From an uncultured Klebsiella sp. (lineage in GTDB: Bacteria > Pseudomonadota > Gammaproteobacteria > Enterobacterales > Enterobacteriaceae), in the NCBI GenBank assembly GCA_902490055.1, contig CABUCP010000014.1:1-16660 (forward strand): a DNA stretch of 16,660 nucleotides, in the 5' to 3' direction. The translations under genes and the position numbers were made by a program. Under the pieces are notes generated by a model. That model was not told the DNA's origin. It saw only the letters and a program-made list of their open reading frames with translations, and ran no database searches. Below, piece by piece: positions 1 to 6,861 of this stretch (its first letter is position 1; each line of letters opens with the position of its first letter).

Positions 1-1356
1 GGAATCTGTGGCACGTTTATGGGGGGGCTGGCAATGCTGGCACGTTCCCTCGGGCATCAAGTAACCGGCTCGGACGCTAACGTTTATCCGCCGATGAGCA
101 CTCTGCTGGAAAGTCAGGGAATCGACCTGATTCAGGGCTATGACGCCAGTCAGCTGGATCCGCAGCCGGATCTGGTGATCATCGGCAACGCCATGACCCG
201 CGGTAATCCGTGCGTCGAAGCGGTGCTGGAAAATAACATTCCGTACATGTCCGGCCCGCAGTGGCTGCACGACTTCGTGCTACGCGATCGCTGGGTGCTG
301 GCCGTCGCCGGGACTCACGGCAAAACCACTACCGCCGGGATGGCGACGTGGATCCTCGAAGCCTGCGGCTACAAACCGGGCTTCGTCATCGGCGGCGTAC
401 CGGGTAACTTTGATGTTTCCGCGCGCCTGGGCGACAGCCCGTTCTTCGTGATTGAAGCCGACGAATATGATTGCGCCTTCTTCGACAAGCGTTCCAAGTT
501 TGTTCACTACTGCCCGCGCACGCTGATCCTCAACAACCTTGAGTTTGACCATGCGGACATCTTTGACGACCTGAAAGCGATTCAGAAACAGTTCCACCAC
601 CTGGTGCGCATCGTGCCGGGCAAAGGCAAAATTATTCTGCCGGAGAACGACATCAACCTGAAGCAGGTGATGGCGATGGGCTGCTGGAGCGAACAAGAGC
701 TGGTAGGCGAACAGGGCCACTGGCAGGCGAAGAAACTCAACGCCGATGCTTCGCAGTGGGAAGTATTGCTTGATGGCGAAAAAGTCGGCGAAGTGAACTG
801 GGCGCTGGTCGGCGAGCATAATATGCACAACGGGCTGATGGCGATTGCCGCGGCTCGCCACGTCGGCGTGATGCCGGCGGATGCCGCGAATGCGCTGGGC
901 AGCTTTATCAACGCCCGTCGCCGTCTCGAACTGCGCGGCGAAGCCAACGGCGTCACCGTGTATGACGATTTTGCTCACCACCCGACGGCTATCCTCGCGA
1001 CGCTGCAGGCGCTGCGTGGCAAAGTCGGCGGCACCGCGCGTATTCTGGCGGTGCTGGAGCCGCGATCCAACACCATGAAAATGGGCATCTGCAAAGACGA
1101 TCTGGCGCCGTCGCTTGGCCGCGCCGATGAAGTCTTCCTGCTACAGCCGCAGCATATTCCGTGGCAGGTGGCGGAAGTGGCGGAAGCCTGCGTTCAGCCG
1201 GCGCACTGGAGCGCCGACGTTGATACGCTGGTGGACATGATCGTGAAAACCGCGCATCCGGGCGACCATATTCTGGTGATGAGCAACGGCGGTTTCGGCG
1301 GTATTCATCAGAAGCTGCTGGATAAACTGGCGCAAAAAGCGGCCGCAGCAGAGTAA
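1..1356 (+). CDS. mpl: UDP-N-acetylmuramate:L-alanyl-gamma-D-glutamyl-meso-diaminopimelate ligase (5' partial)
   Basis: Mpl is a cytoplasmic murein-recycling ligase. It joins the recycled tripeptide L-Ala-gamma-D-Glu-meso-DAP to UDP-MurNAc with ATP, bypassing MurC, MurD and MurE. The reading frame is open from base 1 and begins G-I-C-G-T-F-M-G-G, which corresponds to residue 7 onward of the roughly 457-residue enteric protein, so about six N-terminal codons lie outside the window. An ATG at 19 is internal, not the start. The Mur-ligase P-loop GTHGKTT is encoded at 310-330. The central-domain acidic motif EADEYD and the C-terminal stretch YDDFAHHP are also present, as in Mur ligases. The stop is TAA at 1354-1356, followed by an intrinsic terminator. 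Nothing suggests damage. Identification is by close match to remembered E. coli Mpl. Confidence 0.97.
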   Translation, partial: GICGTFMGGLAMLARSLGHQVTGSDANVYPPMSTLLESQGIDLIQGYDASQLDPQPDLVIIGNAMTRGNPCVEAVLENNIPYMSGPQWLHDFVLRDRWVLAVAGTHGKTTTAGMATWILEACGYKPGFVIGGVPGNFDVSARLGDSPFFVIEADEYDCAFFDKRSKFVHYCPRTLILNNLEFDHADIFDDLKAIQKQFHHLVRIVPGKGKIILPENDINLKQVMAMGCWSEQELVGEQGHWQAKKLNADASQWEVLLDGEKVGEVNWALVGEHNMHNGLMAIAAARHVGVMPADAANALGSFINARRRLELRGEANGVTVYDDFAHHPTAILATLQALRGKVGGTARILAVLEPRSNTMKMGICKDDLAPSLGRADEVFLLQPQHIPWQVAEVAEACVQPAHWSADVDTLVDMIVKTAHPGDHILVMSNGGFGGIHQKLLDKLAQKAAAAE

Positions 1357-1374
1357 GCGCGAGCGCCTCAGTTA

Positions 1375-1406
1375 ACTGCCCTCCGCGTGAGGGCAGTTTT
1401 GTTTTT
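1375..1406 (+). terminator. Intrinsic terminator after mpl
   Basis: A 9-bp perfect stem, ACTGCCCTC (1375-1383) and GAGGGCAGT (1389-1397), has a 5-base loop and is followed directly by TTTGTTTTT. This is a textbook Rho-independent terminator 18 bases past the mpl stop. It separates mpl from the acetyltransferase gene that starts 19 bases further on. Confidence 0.92.
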
Positions 1407-1424
1407 GCCACCAGGGATTGTGTG

Positions 1425-1946
1425 ATGCTGACCTGTGAAAGAGTACTTTCTACCGACTCACCCCATTTCACCGCGCTTGACGCGCTGTACGCCCGTGCCT
1501 TTCCGTGGCACGAACAGCGTGAAAGCGACGCCAAACTTCAGGCGCTGAGCAACCCGCACTATGCGTTGGAAGCGTGGTTTGATGACGGGGTATTTATTGG
1601 CCTGAGCGGCTGCTGGCAGTTTGCCGATTATAGCTATATCGAACATCTGGCGATTGACGACACCCTGCGTTCGCGCGGCTATGGCAAACAGCTGCTGGCG
1701 CAGATCCTGACGCGCGCGCCGCTGACTATTCTGGAAATCGATCCGCTTACCAGCGAAATCGCCCATAAACGGCTGCGCTTTTATCAGTCGATGGGATTCC
1801 ATGCCAATGCCTGGGCGCACCGCCATCCGACCTATCATCAAGGGATCGACGATCATGAACTGCTGGTGTTGAGCTATCCGCAGCCGATCGATGCGGCGCA
1901 GTATCAGCAGTTTGCCCGCGATTTAGGGGGCGAGGTAATGGGGTAA
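1425..1946 (+). CDS. GNAT-family N-acetyltransferase, substrate unknown
   Basis: The product is a 173-residue cytoplasmic protein of GNAT-fold size. The acetyl-CoA pyrophosphate-binding motif A is visible near residues 75-97: the beta-4 segment IEHLAIDDTLRSRGYGKQLL contains R-S-R-G-Y-G, matching R/Q-x-x-G-x-G/A. The later segment KRLRFYQSMGFHAN matches the conserved 'aromatic-Y-x-x-x-G-F' end of GNAT domains. The start is taken as ATG 1425, with weak AGGGA upstream at 1413-1417. A GTG at 1422 lies one codon earlier, so the start is uncertain by one residue. The gene has no clear partner: it lies behind the mpl terminator and before a repeat-rich gap, so it probably has its own promoter between 1400 and 1424 or depends on read-through. 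From memory, E. coli K-12 has no gene here between mpl and yjgA. The substrate cannot be predicted. Confidence 0.85.
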   Translation: MLTCERVLSTDSPHFTALDALYARAFPWHEQRESDAKLQALSNPHYALEAWFDDGVFIGLSGCWQFADYSYIEHLAIDDTLRSRGYGKQLLAQILTRAPLTILEIDPLTSEIAHKRLRFYQSMGFHANAWAHRHPTYHQGIDDHELLVLSYPQPIDAAQYQQFARDLGGEVMG

Positions 1947-1951
1947 GCTTT

Positions 1952-1973
1952 GCGCTACGCTTATCGGAGCTAC
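1952..1973 (-). repeat. REP-like element (inverted relative to 2194-2223)
   Basis: GCGCTACGCTTATC (1952-1965) is the exact reverse complement of bases 2202-2215, the core of the second REP in this gap. The flank GGAGCTAC resembles the usual REP end. It lies 6 bases after the acetyltransferase stop, a typical position for REP elements, which can stabilise the 3' end of a transcript. Confidence 0.7.
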
Positions 1974-2023
1974 CCACCGGATACCGGACTGTAGATACAG
2001 TTATCGGTTTGCAACTGTTTTGG

Positions 2024-2119
2024 TCCGGGAAAATATGTGCTTTATGTTAATTCAGAGCACATTGCGCTCCCGATATTTCTTCTGCGTTATGGCTCTCATG
2101 GCGCAGAGATTTTCCCGGA
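2024..2119. repeat. Long inverted repeat with two internal hairpins
   Basis: TCCGGGAAAAT (2024-2034) pairs perfectly with ATTTTCCCGGA (2109-2119). Directly inside, ATGTGCT (2035-2041) pairs with AGCACAT (2056-2062), and TCTGCG (2081-2086) pairs with CGCAGA (2102-2107). Folded as RNA or as a cruciform this gives a three-way-junction-like shape. The right arm overlaps a REP element, so it may be a composite BIME rather than a functional RNA. Confidence 0.6.
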
Positions 2120-2147
2120 GGCGGCGCGTTGCGCCTTGTCCGGGCTA
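2114..2147 (+). repeat. REP element
   Basis: CCCGGA (2114-2119) and TCCGGG (2139-2144) flank the GC-rich core GGCGGCGCGTTGCGCC, followed by CTAC. This is the usual shape of an enterobacterial REP hairpin. Confidence 0.75.
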
Positions 2148-2193
2148 CCAAATAGTCCCACCGGGGATTTTGAGGCCATTAACAGCACGGACC

Positions 2194-2223
2194 GTAGGTC
2201 GGATAAGCGTAGCGCCATCCGAC
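2194..2223 (+). repeat. REP element
   Basis: GTAGGTCGGAT followed by AAGCGTAGCGCC and ATCCGAC: the 7-bp arms GTCGGAT (2198-2204) and ATCCGAC (2217-2223) are perfect inverses. The core is shared in inverted orientation with 1952-1965. Confidence 0.8.
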
Positions 2224-2262
2224 AAAATAACGGTAAAACGGGGGCGCCAAAGGCGCGACGCG

Positions 2263-2283
2263 CCGCCATCCGGGAGATGGCGG
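2263..2283 (-). repeat. Stem-loop downstream of darP
   Basis: CCGCCATC (2263-2270) and GATGGCGG (2276-2283) form a perfect 8-bp stem with a 5-base loop, 13 bases beyond the darP stop on the minus strand. No T-tract follows on either strand. It is better read as a REP-type 3'-end stabiliser than as a classical terminator. Confidence 0.55.
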
Positions 2284-2296
2284 TTAGCGTAGGGAA

Positions 2297-2848
2297 TTAG
2301 CCTTCGTTCTCGGCCAGTTCGCGCAGATACTGGAAGATCAGGCGCGCGGACTTCGGCGGCTTGTTGCCTTCTTTCTCTTTCTTGGCATTGCGGATCAGCG
2401 AACGCAGCTGCTGACGGTCGGCGTCAGGCCACAGGTTCAGGACTTCCGCGACCGCGTCATCACCGTTATCAATCAGACGATCGCGGATCTGTTCCAGCTT
2501 ATGGAACAGCGCAACCTGCTGGTTGTGGCGGTTCTTCAGTTTATCCAGCGCCTGGCGAATCGGGTCGACGTCGCGGTTACGCAGCATTTTACCAATCAGC
2601 TGCAGCTGGCGGCGGCGGCCTTCTTTTTTGATACGCTGGGCGAGTTCAATGGCGTCGCGCAGGTCGGTATCGAGCGGCAGCTTATCCAGCGCGTTCTTAC
2701 CGAGGTCTACCATTTCCGCGCCAAGACGCTTCAGTTCTTCCGCGTCGCGCTTAATTTCACTCTTGCTGACCCAGATAATTTCATCATCTTCATCTTCAAC
2801 GTCATCACCGGGCACGTCGTCGAGCCAGTCTTCGGGCTGCTTTGTCAT
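2297..2848 (-). CDS. darP: Ribosome biogenesis factor DarP (YjgA)
   Basis: DarP, formerly YjgA, binds late 50S precursors and helps large-subunit maturation. The 183-residue product has the length and nearly the sequence of E. coli YjgA: it starts [16 protein letters not shown], has an acidic N-terminus ([15 protein letters not shown]), then charged alpha-helical segments with [11 protein letters not shown] and [13 protein letters not shown], and ends [12 protein letters not shown]. The frame stays open 16 codons further upstream to 2896. ATG 2848 was chosen because it matches the conserved N-terminus and has AAGGAG (complement of 2856-2861) 7 bases ahead. The gene diverges from pmbA across a 94-base gap, which must hold both promoters. 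No clear -35/-10 pair stands out there. Confidence 0.97.
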   Translation of the reverse strand: MTKQPEDWLDDVPGDDVEDEDDEIIWVSKSEIKRDAEELKRLGAEMVDLGKNALDKLPLDTDLRDAIELAQRIKKEGRRRQLQLIGKMLRNRDVDPIRQALDKLKNRHNQQVALFHKLEQIRDRLIDNGDDAVAEVLNLWPDADRQQLRSLIRNAKKEKEGNKPPKSARLIFQYLRELAENEG

Positions 2849-2942
2849 CTCAGGCTCCTTAAAAAAGAGGCTAATGTTACCAGTTAAGGCGCGCACTGAA
2901 AAACGGTTCTCTGTTAGACTTCAGTTAACTCCTTCTTACATT

Positions 2943-4295
2943 ATGGCATTAGCAATGAAAGTCATCTCTCAAGTTGCACAGCAGCGTAAGACGCTGGAAG
3001 AAGCCGTTAGTACGGCACTGGAACTGGCGGCAGGTAAATCCGACGGTGCGGAAGTCTCCGTGAGCAAAACCACCGGCATCGGCGTCAGCACCCGCTACGG
3101 TGAGGTGGAGAACGTAGAATTCAATAGCGACGGCGCCCTTGGCATCACCGTCTATCATCAGAATCGTAAAGGCAGCGCTTCATCGACCGACCTGAGCCCG
3201 GACGCCATCGCCCGCACCGTGCAGGCGGCGCTGGATATCGCGCGCTATACCTCGCCGGACCCGTTTGCCGGCGTGGCGGATAAAGATCTACTGGCCTTTG
3301 ACGCCCCGGATCTGGACCTGTTCCACCCGGCGGAAGTCTCGCCGGATGAAGCCATTGAACTGGCCGCCCGCGCCGAGCAGGTTGCTCTGCAGGCCGATAA
3401 GCGCATTACCAACACCGAAGGCGGCAGCTTCAACAGCCACTACGGCATTAAGGTTTTCGGTAACAGCCACGGCATGCTGCAAAGCTACTGCTCGACCCGC
3501 CATTCGCTCTCCAGCTGCGTGATCGCCGAAGAGAACGGCGATATGGAGCGTGACTACGCCTATACCATTGGCCGCGCGATGGGCGATCTGCAGTCTCCGG
3601 AATGGGTTGGCAACGAATGCGCCCGTCGCACCCTGTCGCGCCTGGCGCCGCGTAAGCTGTCGACGATGAAAGCGCCGGTTATCTTCGCTAACGAAGTGGC
3701 GACCGGGCTGTTTGGTCACCTGGTTGGGGCGATCGCTGGCGGCGCGGTATACCGCAAATCCACTTTTCTGCTCGACTCCCTCGGCAAACAGATCCTGCCG
3801 GAGTGGCTGACTATCGAAGAGCATCCGCATCTGCTGAAAGGGCTGGCGTCCACGCCGTTCGACAGCGAAGGTGTGCGCACCGAACGTCGCGACATCATCA
3901 AAGACGGCGTGCTGACCCAGTGGCTGCTGACTAACTACTCCGCGCGTAAGCTGGGTATGAAGAGCACCGGACACGCCGGCGGTATCCATAACTGGCGCAT
4001 CAACGGCTGCGGCCTGAGTTTTGCAAAGATGCTTAAAGAGATGGGCACCGGGCTTGTGGTCACCGAATTGATGGGGCAGGGTGTCAGTGGCGTGACCGGC
4101 GACTACTCGCGCGGCGCCTCCGGTTTCTGGGTAGAAAACGGCGAAATTCAGTATCCGGTAAGTGAAATCACCATCGCCGGAAATCTGAAAGATATGTGGC
4201 GTAACATTGTCACCGTCGGCGACGATATCGAAACGCGTAGCAATATTCAGTGTGGTTCCGTGCTGCTGCCAGAGATGAAAATCGCCGGTCAATGA
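2943..4295 (+). CDS. pmbA: Metalloprotease subunit PmbA/TldE
   Basis: PmbA (TldE) is the non-catalytic partner of TldD. The cytoplasmic heterodimer trims unfolded peptides, matures microcin B17 and degrades the CcdA antitoxin. The product has 450 residues, the same length as the E. coli protein, and agrees with it almost throughout, for example [20 protein letters not shown], then [12 protein letters not shown], and the C-terminus [16 protein letters not shown]. As expected for the TldE side, the HExxxH zinc motif of TldD is absent. The frame is open far upstream (to 2523) through the antisense of darP. ATG 2943 is chosen because it gives the conserved [11 protein letters not shown] start. 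A second in-frame ATG lies at codon 5. Possible promoters overlap the divergent darP region. Confidence 0.97.
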   Translation: MALAMKVISQVAQQRKTLEEAVSTALELAAGKSDGAEVSVSKTTGIGVSTRYGEVENVEFNSDGALGITVYHQNRKGSASSTDLSPDAIARTVQAALDIARYTSPDPFAGVADKDLLAFDAPDLDLFHPAEVSPDEAIELAARAEQVALQADKRITNTEGGSFNSHYGIKVFGNSHGMLQSYCSTRHSLSSCVIAEENGDMERDYAYTIGRAMGDLQSPEWVGNECARRTLSRLAPRKLSTMKAPVIFANEVATGLFGHLVGAIAGGAVYRKSTFLLDSLGKQILPEWLTIEEHPHLLKGLASTPFDSEGVRTERRDIIKDGVLTQWLLTNYSARKLGMKSTGHAGGIHNWRINGCGLSFAKMLKEMGTGLVVTELMGQGVSGVTGDYSRGASGFWVENGEIQYPVSEITIAGNLKDMWRNIVTVGDDIETRSNIQCGSVLLPEMKIAGQ

Positions 4296-4305
4296 CCTGT
4301 GTGCC

Positions 4306-4325
4306 GGGCGCGTCCTGCCGCGCCC
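4306..4325 (+). terminator. GC-rich hairpin between pmbA and cybC
   Basis: GGGCGCG (4306-4312) and CGCGCCC (4319-4325) form a perfect 7-bp stem with a 6-base loop, 10 bases after the pmbA stop. The tract after it (GCTTGATATTTTCAT) is only moderately T-rich, so termination may be partial. Confidence 0.5.
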
Positions 4326-4360
4326 GCTTGATATTTTCATAATAAAAAAGGAAGTGAGCA

Positions 4361-4747
4361 ATGCGTAAAAAACTGTTAGCGATGCTGGCCGTCTCTGCTT
4401 TTGCGCTCGGTTCGGCATCAGCGTTCGCCGATCTCGGCGACGATATGGACACCCTGGCGGAAAACCTGCAGGTGGTACAAAAAACGTCAGACGCCGGCGA
4501 GCTGAAAGCGGCGCTGAATAAGATGCGTACCGCCGCGGTCGACGCGCAGAAACAGACTCCGCCGAAGCTGGAAGGCAAAGCGGCCGATAGCGCGGAAATG
4601 AAAGACTACCGCCATGGTCTGGAAACGCTGGTCGGCCAGATCGACGGCGCGCTGAAGCTGGCTGACGCCGGTAAAATCAAAGAGGCTCAGGCCGCTGCGG
4701 AGGACTTCAAAACGACCCGCAATACCTACCATAAGAAATACCGCTAA
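4361..4747 (+). CDS. cybC: Soluble cytochrome b562, periplasmic
   Basis: This is a periplasmic four-helix-bundle cytochrome that binds one b-type heme non-covalently. Its physiological partner is poorly known. The 128-residue precursor has a clear Sec signal (K-K at 3-4, hydrophobic residues 5-17, then GSASAFA) with cleavage around residues 22-23, leaving about 105-106 residues as in E. coli cytochrome b562. Both axial ligands are kept: Met29 (Met7 of the mature protein, in DLGDDMDTL) and His124 (His102 mature, in NTYHKKYR). The core MKDYRHG and LVGQID segments are also conserved. The ribosome site AAGGAAGTGAG lies just upstream. The E. coli K-12 copy is annotated, from memory, as a truncated pseudogene; this one is intact. 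It is the last core gene before the accessory cluster. Confidence 0.96.
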   Translation: MRKKLLAMLAVSAFALGSASAFADLGDDMDTLAENLQVVQKTSDAGELKAALNKMRTAAVDAQKQTPPKLEGKAADSAEMKDYRHGLETLVGQIDGALKLADAGKIKEAQAAAEDFKTTRNTYHKKYR

Positions 4748-4757
4748 TTGCCCTTTT

Positions 4758-4783
4758 CGGGAGGCGTCAGCCGATGCCTCCCG
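4758..4783 (+). terminator. Probable terminator hairpin after cybC
   Basis: CGGGAGGC (4758-4765) and GCCTCCCG (4776-4783) form a perfect 8-bp stem, extendable by one wobble pair and one A-T pair, 11 bases after the cybC stop. No T-tract follows (CTAAAATCC), so this is either a weak terminator or a 3'-end stabiliser. Confidence 0.5.
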
Positions 4784-4867
4784 CCTAAAATCCTATCCGC
4801 ATCACACTTTTCCCTTTTCTTGTTCCGGTCTTTGCGCTGACGTTTTCCGCTAACCCGTTGCCATTGT

Positions 4868-4883
4868 TGTGATATTCATCACG
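4868..4883 (+). promoter_or_regulatory. Predicted CRP (cAMP receptor protein) binding site
   Basis: TGTGATATTCATCACG matches the CRP consensus TGTGA-N6-TCACA at 9 of 10 key positions, with the correct 6-base spacer. It is centred about 161 bases before the first gene of the cluster, in a non-coding stretch. A site in front of a sugar-acid operon makes catabolite control likely. The transcription start cannot be fixed: no good -10 hexamer sits at the standard class I or II distance, and GAATAT at 4914-4919 is the nearest candidate. Confidence 0.7.
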
Positions 4884-4947
4884 CCAATACGGCCATTTTT
4901 CCATTTTCCCGGTGAATATGTGGAGTCGATCACGCAGGCCGTCTCCC

Positions 4948-4967
4948 TTTCCACTTCGAAGTGGAAA
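4948..4967. promoter_or_regulatory. 20-bp perfect palindrome, candidate operator of the cluster
   Basis: TTTCCACTTCGAAGTGGAAA is its own reverse complement over all 20 bases. It lies 65 bp downstream of the CRP site and 69 bp before the first gene. The likely ligand is the MtlR/LicR-type HTH activator encoded at the far end of the cluster. As RNA it would form an 8-bp hairpin with a 4-base loop, so a leader-RNA role is the alternative. No T-tract follows. Confidence 0.6.
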
Positions 4968-5024
4968 ACAACTCGCTACAAACTCCTGACCCCCGGCGCT
5001 ACTTTTAATTCCAGAGACATCAGC

Positions 5025-5028
5025 GGGG
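5025..5028 (+). promoter_or_regulatory. Ribosome site selecting the GTG start of the PRD gene
   Basis: GGGG lies 8 bases before GTG 5037. The frame is open upstream to 4869, but that extension runs over the CRP site and the palindrome, so this weak site plus GTG is the preferred start. Confidence 0.5.
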
Positions 5029-5036
5029 TAACACAA

Positions 5037-5375
5037 GTGAATAACGGAGCGGTAATAAACGACGTAGGGGATCAGGCAGCGCAGACCGAACGCCTGGCTG
5101 ACAAGATGCTGCAGCAGGTATTCGCCCTGTTAAGCCGTCACGACATCATCCCTAACGACGTTCAGGAGCAAATGCTGACTTCCCACGTGCGGGCCATGGC
5201 CCACCGGTCAATCAGCGGCGAACCGCTACCGGAAGTGGATGCCAGCCTGTTCGAAGAGATTTCAGAAGATTCAATGATGCTGGCCCGCGAAGTGGTCGCG
5301 CAGTTCGGCAACCTGCCCGATGAAGAGGCCTGGTTGCTGTCCGTCCACTTCGAAGTCGCAAAAGATAACCTGTAA
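5037..5375 (+). CDS. Stand-alone PRD domain protein (EF_0829/AHA_3910-type family)
   Basis: The product is 112 residues and consists of little more than one PTS regulation domain (PRD), the helical module that is phosphorylated on histidines in antiterminators and activators. Conserved-type histidines are seen at H50 and H56 (LTSHVRAMAHRS) and at H104 (WLLSVHFEVAK). There is no RNA-binding CAT domain and no HTH, so it cannot regulate alone by the usual means. It may sense phosphate flux or bind the transporter or the regulator. Start GTG 5037 gives the compact family length. It is the first gene of the cluster, and its stop overlaps the AAGGAG of the next gene. The family name is recalled from TIGRFAM-style nomenclature and its function is unknown. 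Confidence 0.82.
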   Translation: MNNGAVINDVGDQAAQTERLADKMLQQVFALLSRHDIIPNDVQEQMLTSHVRAMAHRSISGEPLPEVDASLFEEISEDSMMLAREVVAQFGNLPDEEAWLLSVHFEVAKDNL

Positions 5376-5385
5376 GGAGCAAAAC

Positions 5386-5748
5386 ATGGAACAAATCACC
5401 GTAGTTATTGGCGACCGTCTGGGTAAAGGCCAAAAAGTCGCAGCAGGCGCAGAAAAAGCCGGCGCACGCGCAGTGGTCGTCCCTGGGGTTGCTGCAGATA
5501 TGAAACTTGGCGACATGATGAAAGCGGAAAACGCCACGTTCGGCATCTCCTTCTGCGGCAGCGGCGGCGCAGGCGCCATCACCGCGCAGACCAAGTACGG
5601 CTACAAAGCAAAATACGGCATGCGTTCCGTTGAAGAGGGCGTCACCGCCATCAACGAAGGCTGCAACGTGCTGGGCTTCGGCTTTATGGATAAAGAAGAG
5701 CTGGGCGAGCGCCTGGTAGAAGCCTGGAAAAAGAAATACGGCGCATAA
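5386..5748 (+). CDS. Glycine-rich SFCGS family protein (EF_0830-type), putative transport component
   Basis: The product is a 120-residue soluble protein with no signal or membrane segment. It begins with a beta-strand/loop (ITVVIGDRLGKG, residues 4-15) and a second strand (ARAVVVPG). The family hallmark SFCGSGGAGAI spans residues 55-65, with Cys57 and a second Cys at 93 (EGCNVLGFGF). Size, alpha/beta pattern and a single prominent cysteine recall PTS EIIB subunits, where cysteine carries the phosphate, but I see no homology that proves this. Start ATG 5386 has AAGGAG at 5374-5379, overlapping the previous stop. It is always expected next to the DUF4312, DUF4310 and DUF4311 genes, as here, so it is probably a cytoplasmic subunit of the same transporter. 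Confidence 0.85.
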   Translation: MEQITVVIGDRLGKGQKVAAGAEKAGARAVVVPGVAADMKLGDMMKAENATFGISFCGSGGAGAITAQTKYGYKAKYGMRSVEEGVTAINEGCNVLGFGFMDKEELGERLVEAWKKKYGA

Positions 5749-5750
5749 GT

Positions 5751-6050
5751 ATGAAAGAGCAATTCACCACCACGGTGAGGGTTGCAGGCAAAGGCGAAAG
5801 CAAATCACGGGCCTTCGCCGATGCCCTTAACCATGTGCAGACAGCGGTGATGAAATCATCATCGCACATCCTACTGCGTATTGAGCCACAGGACGTGACG
5901 GTTGTTCATGCGCGCGAAGCGGTACGAAAAGAAGCTTTTCTGTTTATCTTTTTACGCCGTGAACGACGGACCTACAGCGTGGAGCTGGACGTCACCGTCA
6001 ACGTGACCGCCATCGATCTCGATAAAGTGGATTTCGTCACGCAAACCTGA
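5751..6050 (+). CDS. DUF4312 family protein (EF_0831-type)
   Basis: The product is a 99-residue soluble protein of unknown function. It shows a predicted beta-alpha-beta layout: strand TTTVRVAGKG, helix SRAFADALNHVQTAV, then strands ILLRIEPQDVTVVHA and SVELDVTVNVTAIDL. It has no signal peptide, membrane span or cysteine. The start lies 2 bases after the stop of the SFCGS gene with no evident ribosome site, which points to translational coupling and a fixed ratio between the two small proteins. Context makes it a likely soluble partner of the two membrane proteins that follow. The family name is from memory. Confidence 0.83.
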   Translation: MKEQFTTTVRVAGKGESKSRAFADALNHVQTAVMKSSSHILLRIEPQDVTVVHAREAVRKEAFLFIFLRRERRTYSVELDVTVNVTAIDLDKVDFVTQT

Positions 6051-6071
6051 TTGTTACCAAAGGGTCAGAAT

Positions 6072-6848
6072 ATGTTCCTGATAATTTTAATAAAATCGCT
6101 CATCATCGGCGGCCTGGTCGGCGTCGGCGTGGGCGCCGGAGCGGCACGCATGTTTCACGCGCCCACCACGCAGGGGATGGGGGCGTTTCGTACGTTGGGC
6201 GAGCTGAATTCCTGTGAGGGCGATCCGGCTTCCCACTTCTCCTTTGGCCTTGGCTTCTTCTTTAACGCCTGGGCTTCTTCCGTTGCAGCAGGTTCCTTCA
6301 CCCAGGACGTTGACCACCGCATTATCCCGAACTGGGGCGCGGCGGCGCTGATGCTGAAAAATCGTAACGTCGGCGAAACGCTGCACGATCCGAAAAAAAT
6401 GGCGATTGCCTGCGGCATCATCGGCATGATTGTCGTCGCCTTCCTTAACCTGACCGCCTCTTCCGTTCCGGAAGCGCTGCAGGTCACCGCGGTTAAAGTG
6501 CTGGTGCCAGCGGCCAACCTGCTGGTGAATACCGTGATGCCGGTGATCTTCTGGCTGGCGGCTATCGATGCCGGTAAAAAATCTGGCTTCTGGGCGACCA
6601 TTTTTGGCGGCGCGGCGCAGCTGATTATGGGGAACGCCGTACCGGGTCTGGTGCTGGGCATCCTGATCGGTAAAGGCGTTGAAGAGAGCGGCTGGAACCG
6701 AGTGACCAAAGTGATGATGATTGCCATCGTCGCGCTGTTCGTCCTCAGCGGCTTCTTCCGCGGTTTCGACATGAAGATGATCGAATCCTTCCATATGACC
6801 GTGCCGAACTGGCTGGACATGATCCATAACTCACTCAGCGGCAAGTAA
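6072..6848 (+). CDS. DUF4310 family membrane protein (EF_0832-type), putative permease subunit
   Basis: The product is a 258-residue polytopic inner-membrane protein. Hydrophobic segments are visible at about 3-25, 56-75, 110-130, 140-165, 173-200 and 212-230, rich in glycine and alanine, with small-residue motifs such as GGLVGVGVGAGAAR and MGNAVPGLVLGILIG. A loop at 40-60 carries C48 and acidic residues (GELNSCEGDPASH), and VDHRIIPNWG lies at 80-89. The start is taken as ATG 6072 with AAAGGG at 6059-6064. An upstream TTG at 6051 is possible but would add only LPKGQN to the front. I cannot assign it to a known transporter superfamily. With the DUF4311 protein it probably forms a two-subunit membrane channel. 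Confidence 0.85.
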   Translation: MFLIILIKSLIIGGLVGVGVGAGAARMFHAPTTQGMGAFRTLGELNSCEGDPASHFSFGLGFFFNAWASSVAAGSFTQDVDHRIIPNWGAAALMLKNRNVGETLHDPKKMAIACGIIGMIVVAFLNLTASSVPEALQVTAVKVLVPAANLLVNTVMPVIFWLAAIDAGKKSGFWATIFGGAAQLIMGNAVPGLVLGILIGKGVEESGWNRVTKVMMIAIVALFVLSGFFRGFDMKMIESFHMTVPNWLDMIHNSLSGK

Positions 6849-6861
6849 CGGGAGCCTGATA

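Larger units (their letters stand above)
1947..2296. other. 350-base non-coding gap filled with REP-type repeats
   Basis: No credible gene is present between the acetyltransferase stop and the darP stop. Short open frames from 2020 and 2037 to about 2300 have REP-derived, arginine-rich translations and no family signature. The gap holds an inverted pair of REP-like elements at 1952-1973 and 2194-2223, a third REP-like hairpin at 2114-2147, an 11-bp long-range inverted repeat (2024-2034 with 2109-2119), and a strong hairpin at 2263-2283 just beyond the end of darP. Confidence 0.8.

Noticed and set aside
2020..2300. Two short overlapping open frames in the repeat-rich gap
   Set aside because: They translate REP sequences, lack ribosome sites and end in the darP stop region. 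They are not credible genes.
2523..2942. Upstream extension of the pmbA frame into darP
   Set aside because: The extension is a serine/arginine-rich translation of the darP antisense strand. The conserved PmbA N-terminus begins at 2943 and gives the standard 450 residues.
3288..4418. 376-codon minus-strand open frame opposite pmbA
   Set aside because: It is antisense to conserved pmbA and runs into cybC, with low-complexity composition and no recognisable family.
4869..5036. Upstream extension of the PRD protein frame
   Set aside because: It would run through the CRP site and the palindrome and has no PRD-family character. GTG 5037 with GGGG upstream gives the compact domain.
5386..5748. 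Calling the SFCGS protein a PTS EIIB subunit outright
   Set aside because: Only size, general fold pattern and one cysteine support it. No EIIB motif could be matched by eye, so it was left as an hypothesis.
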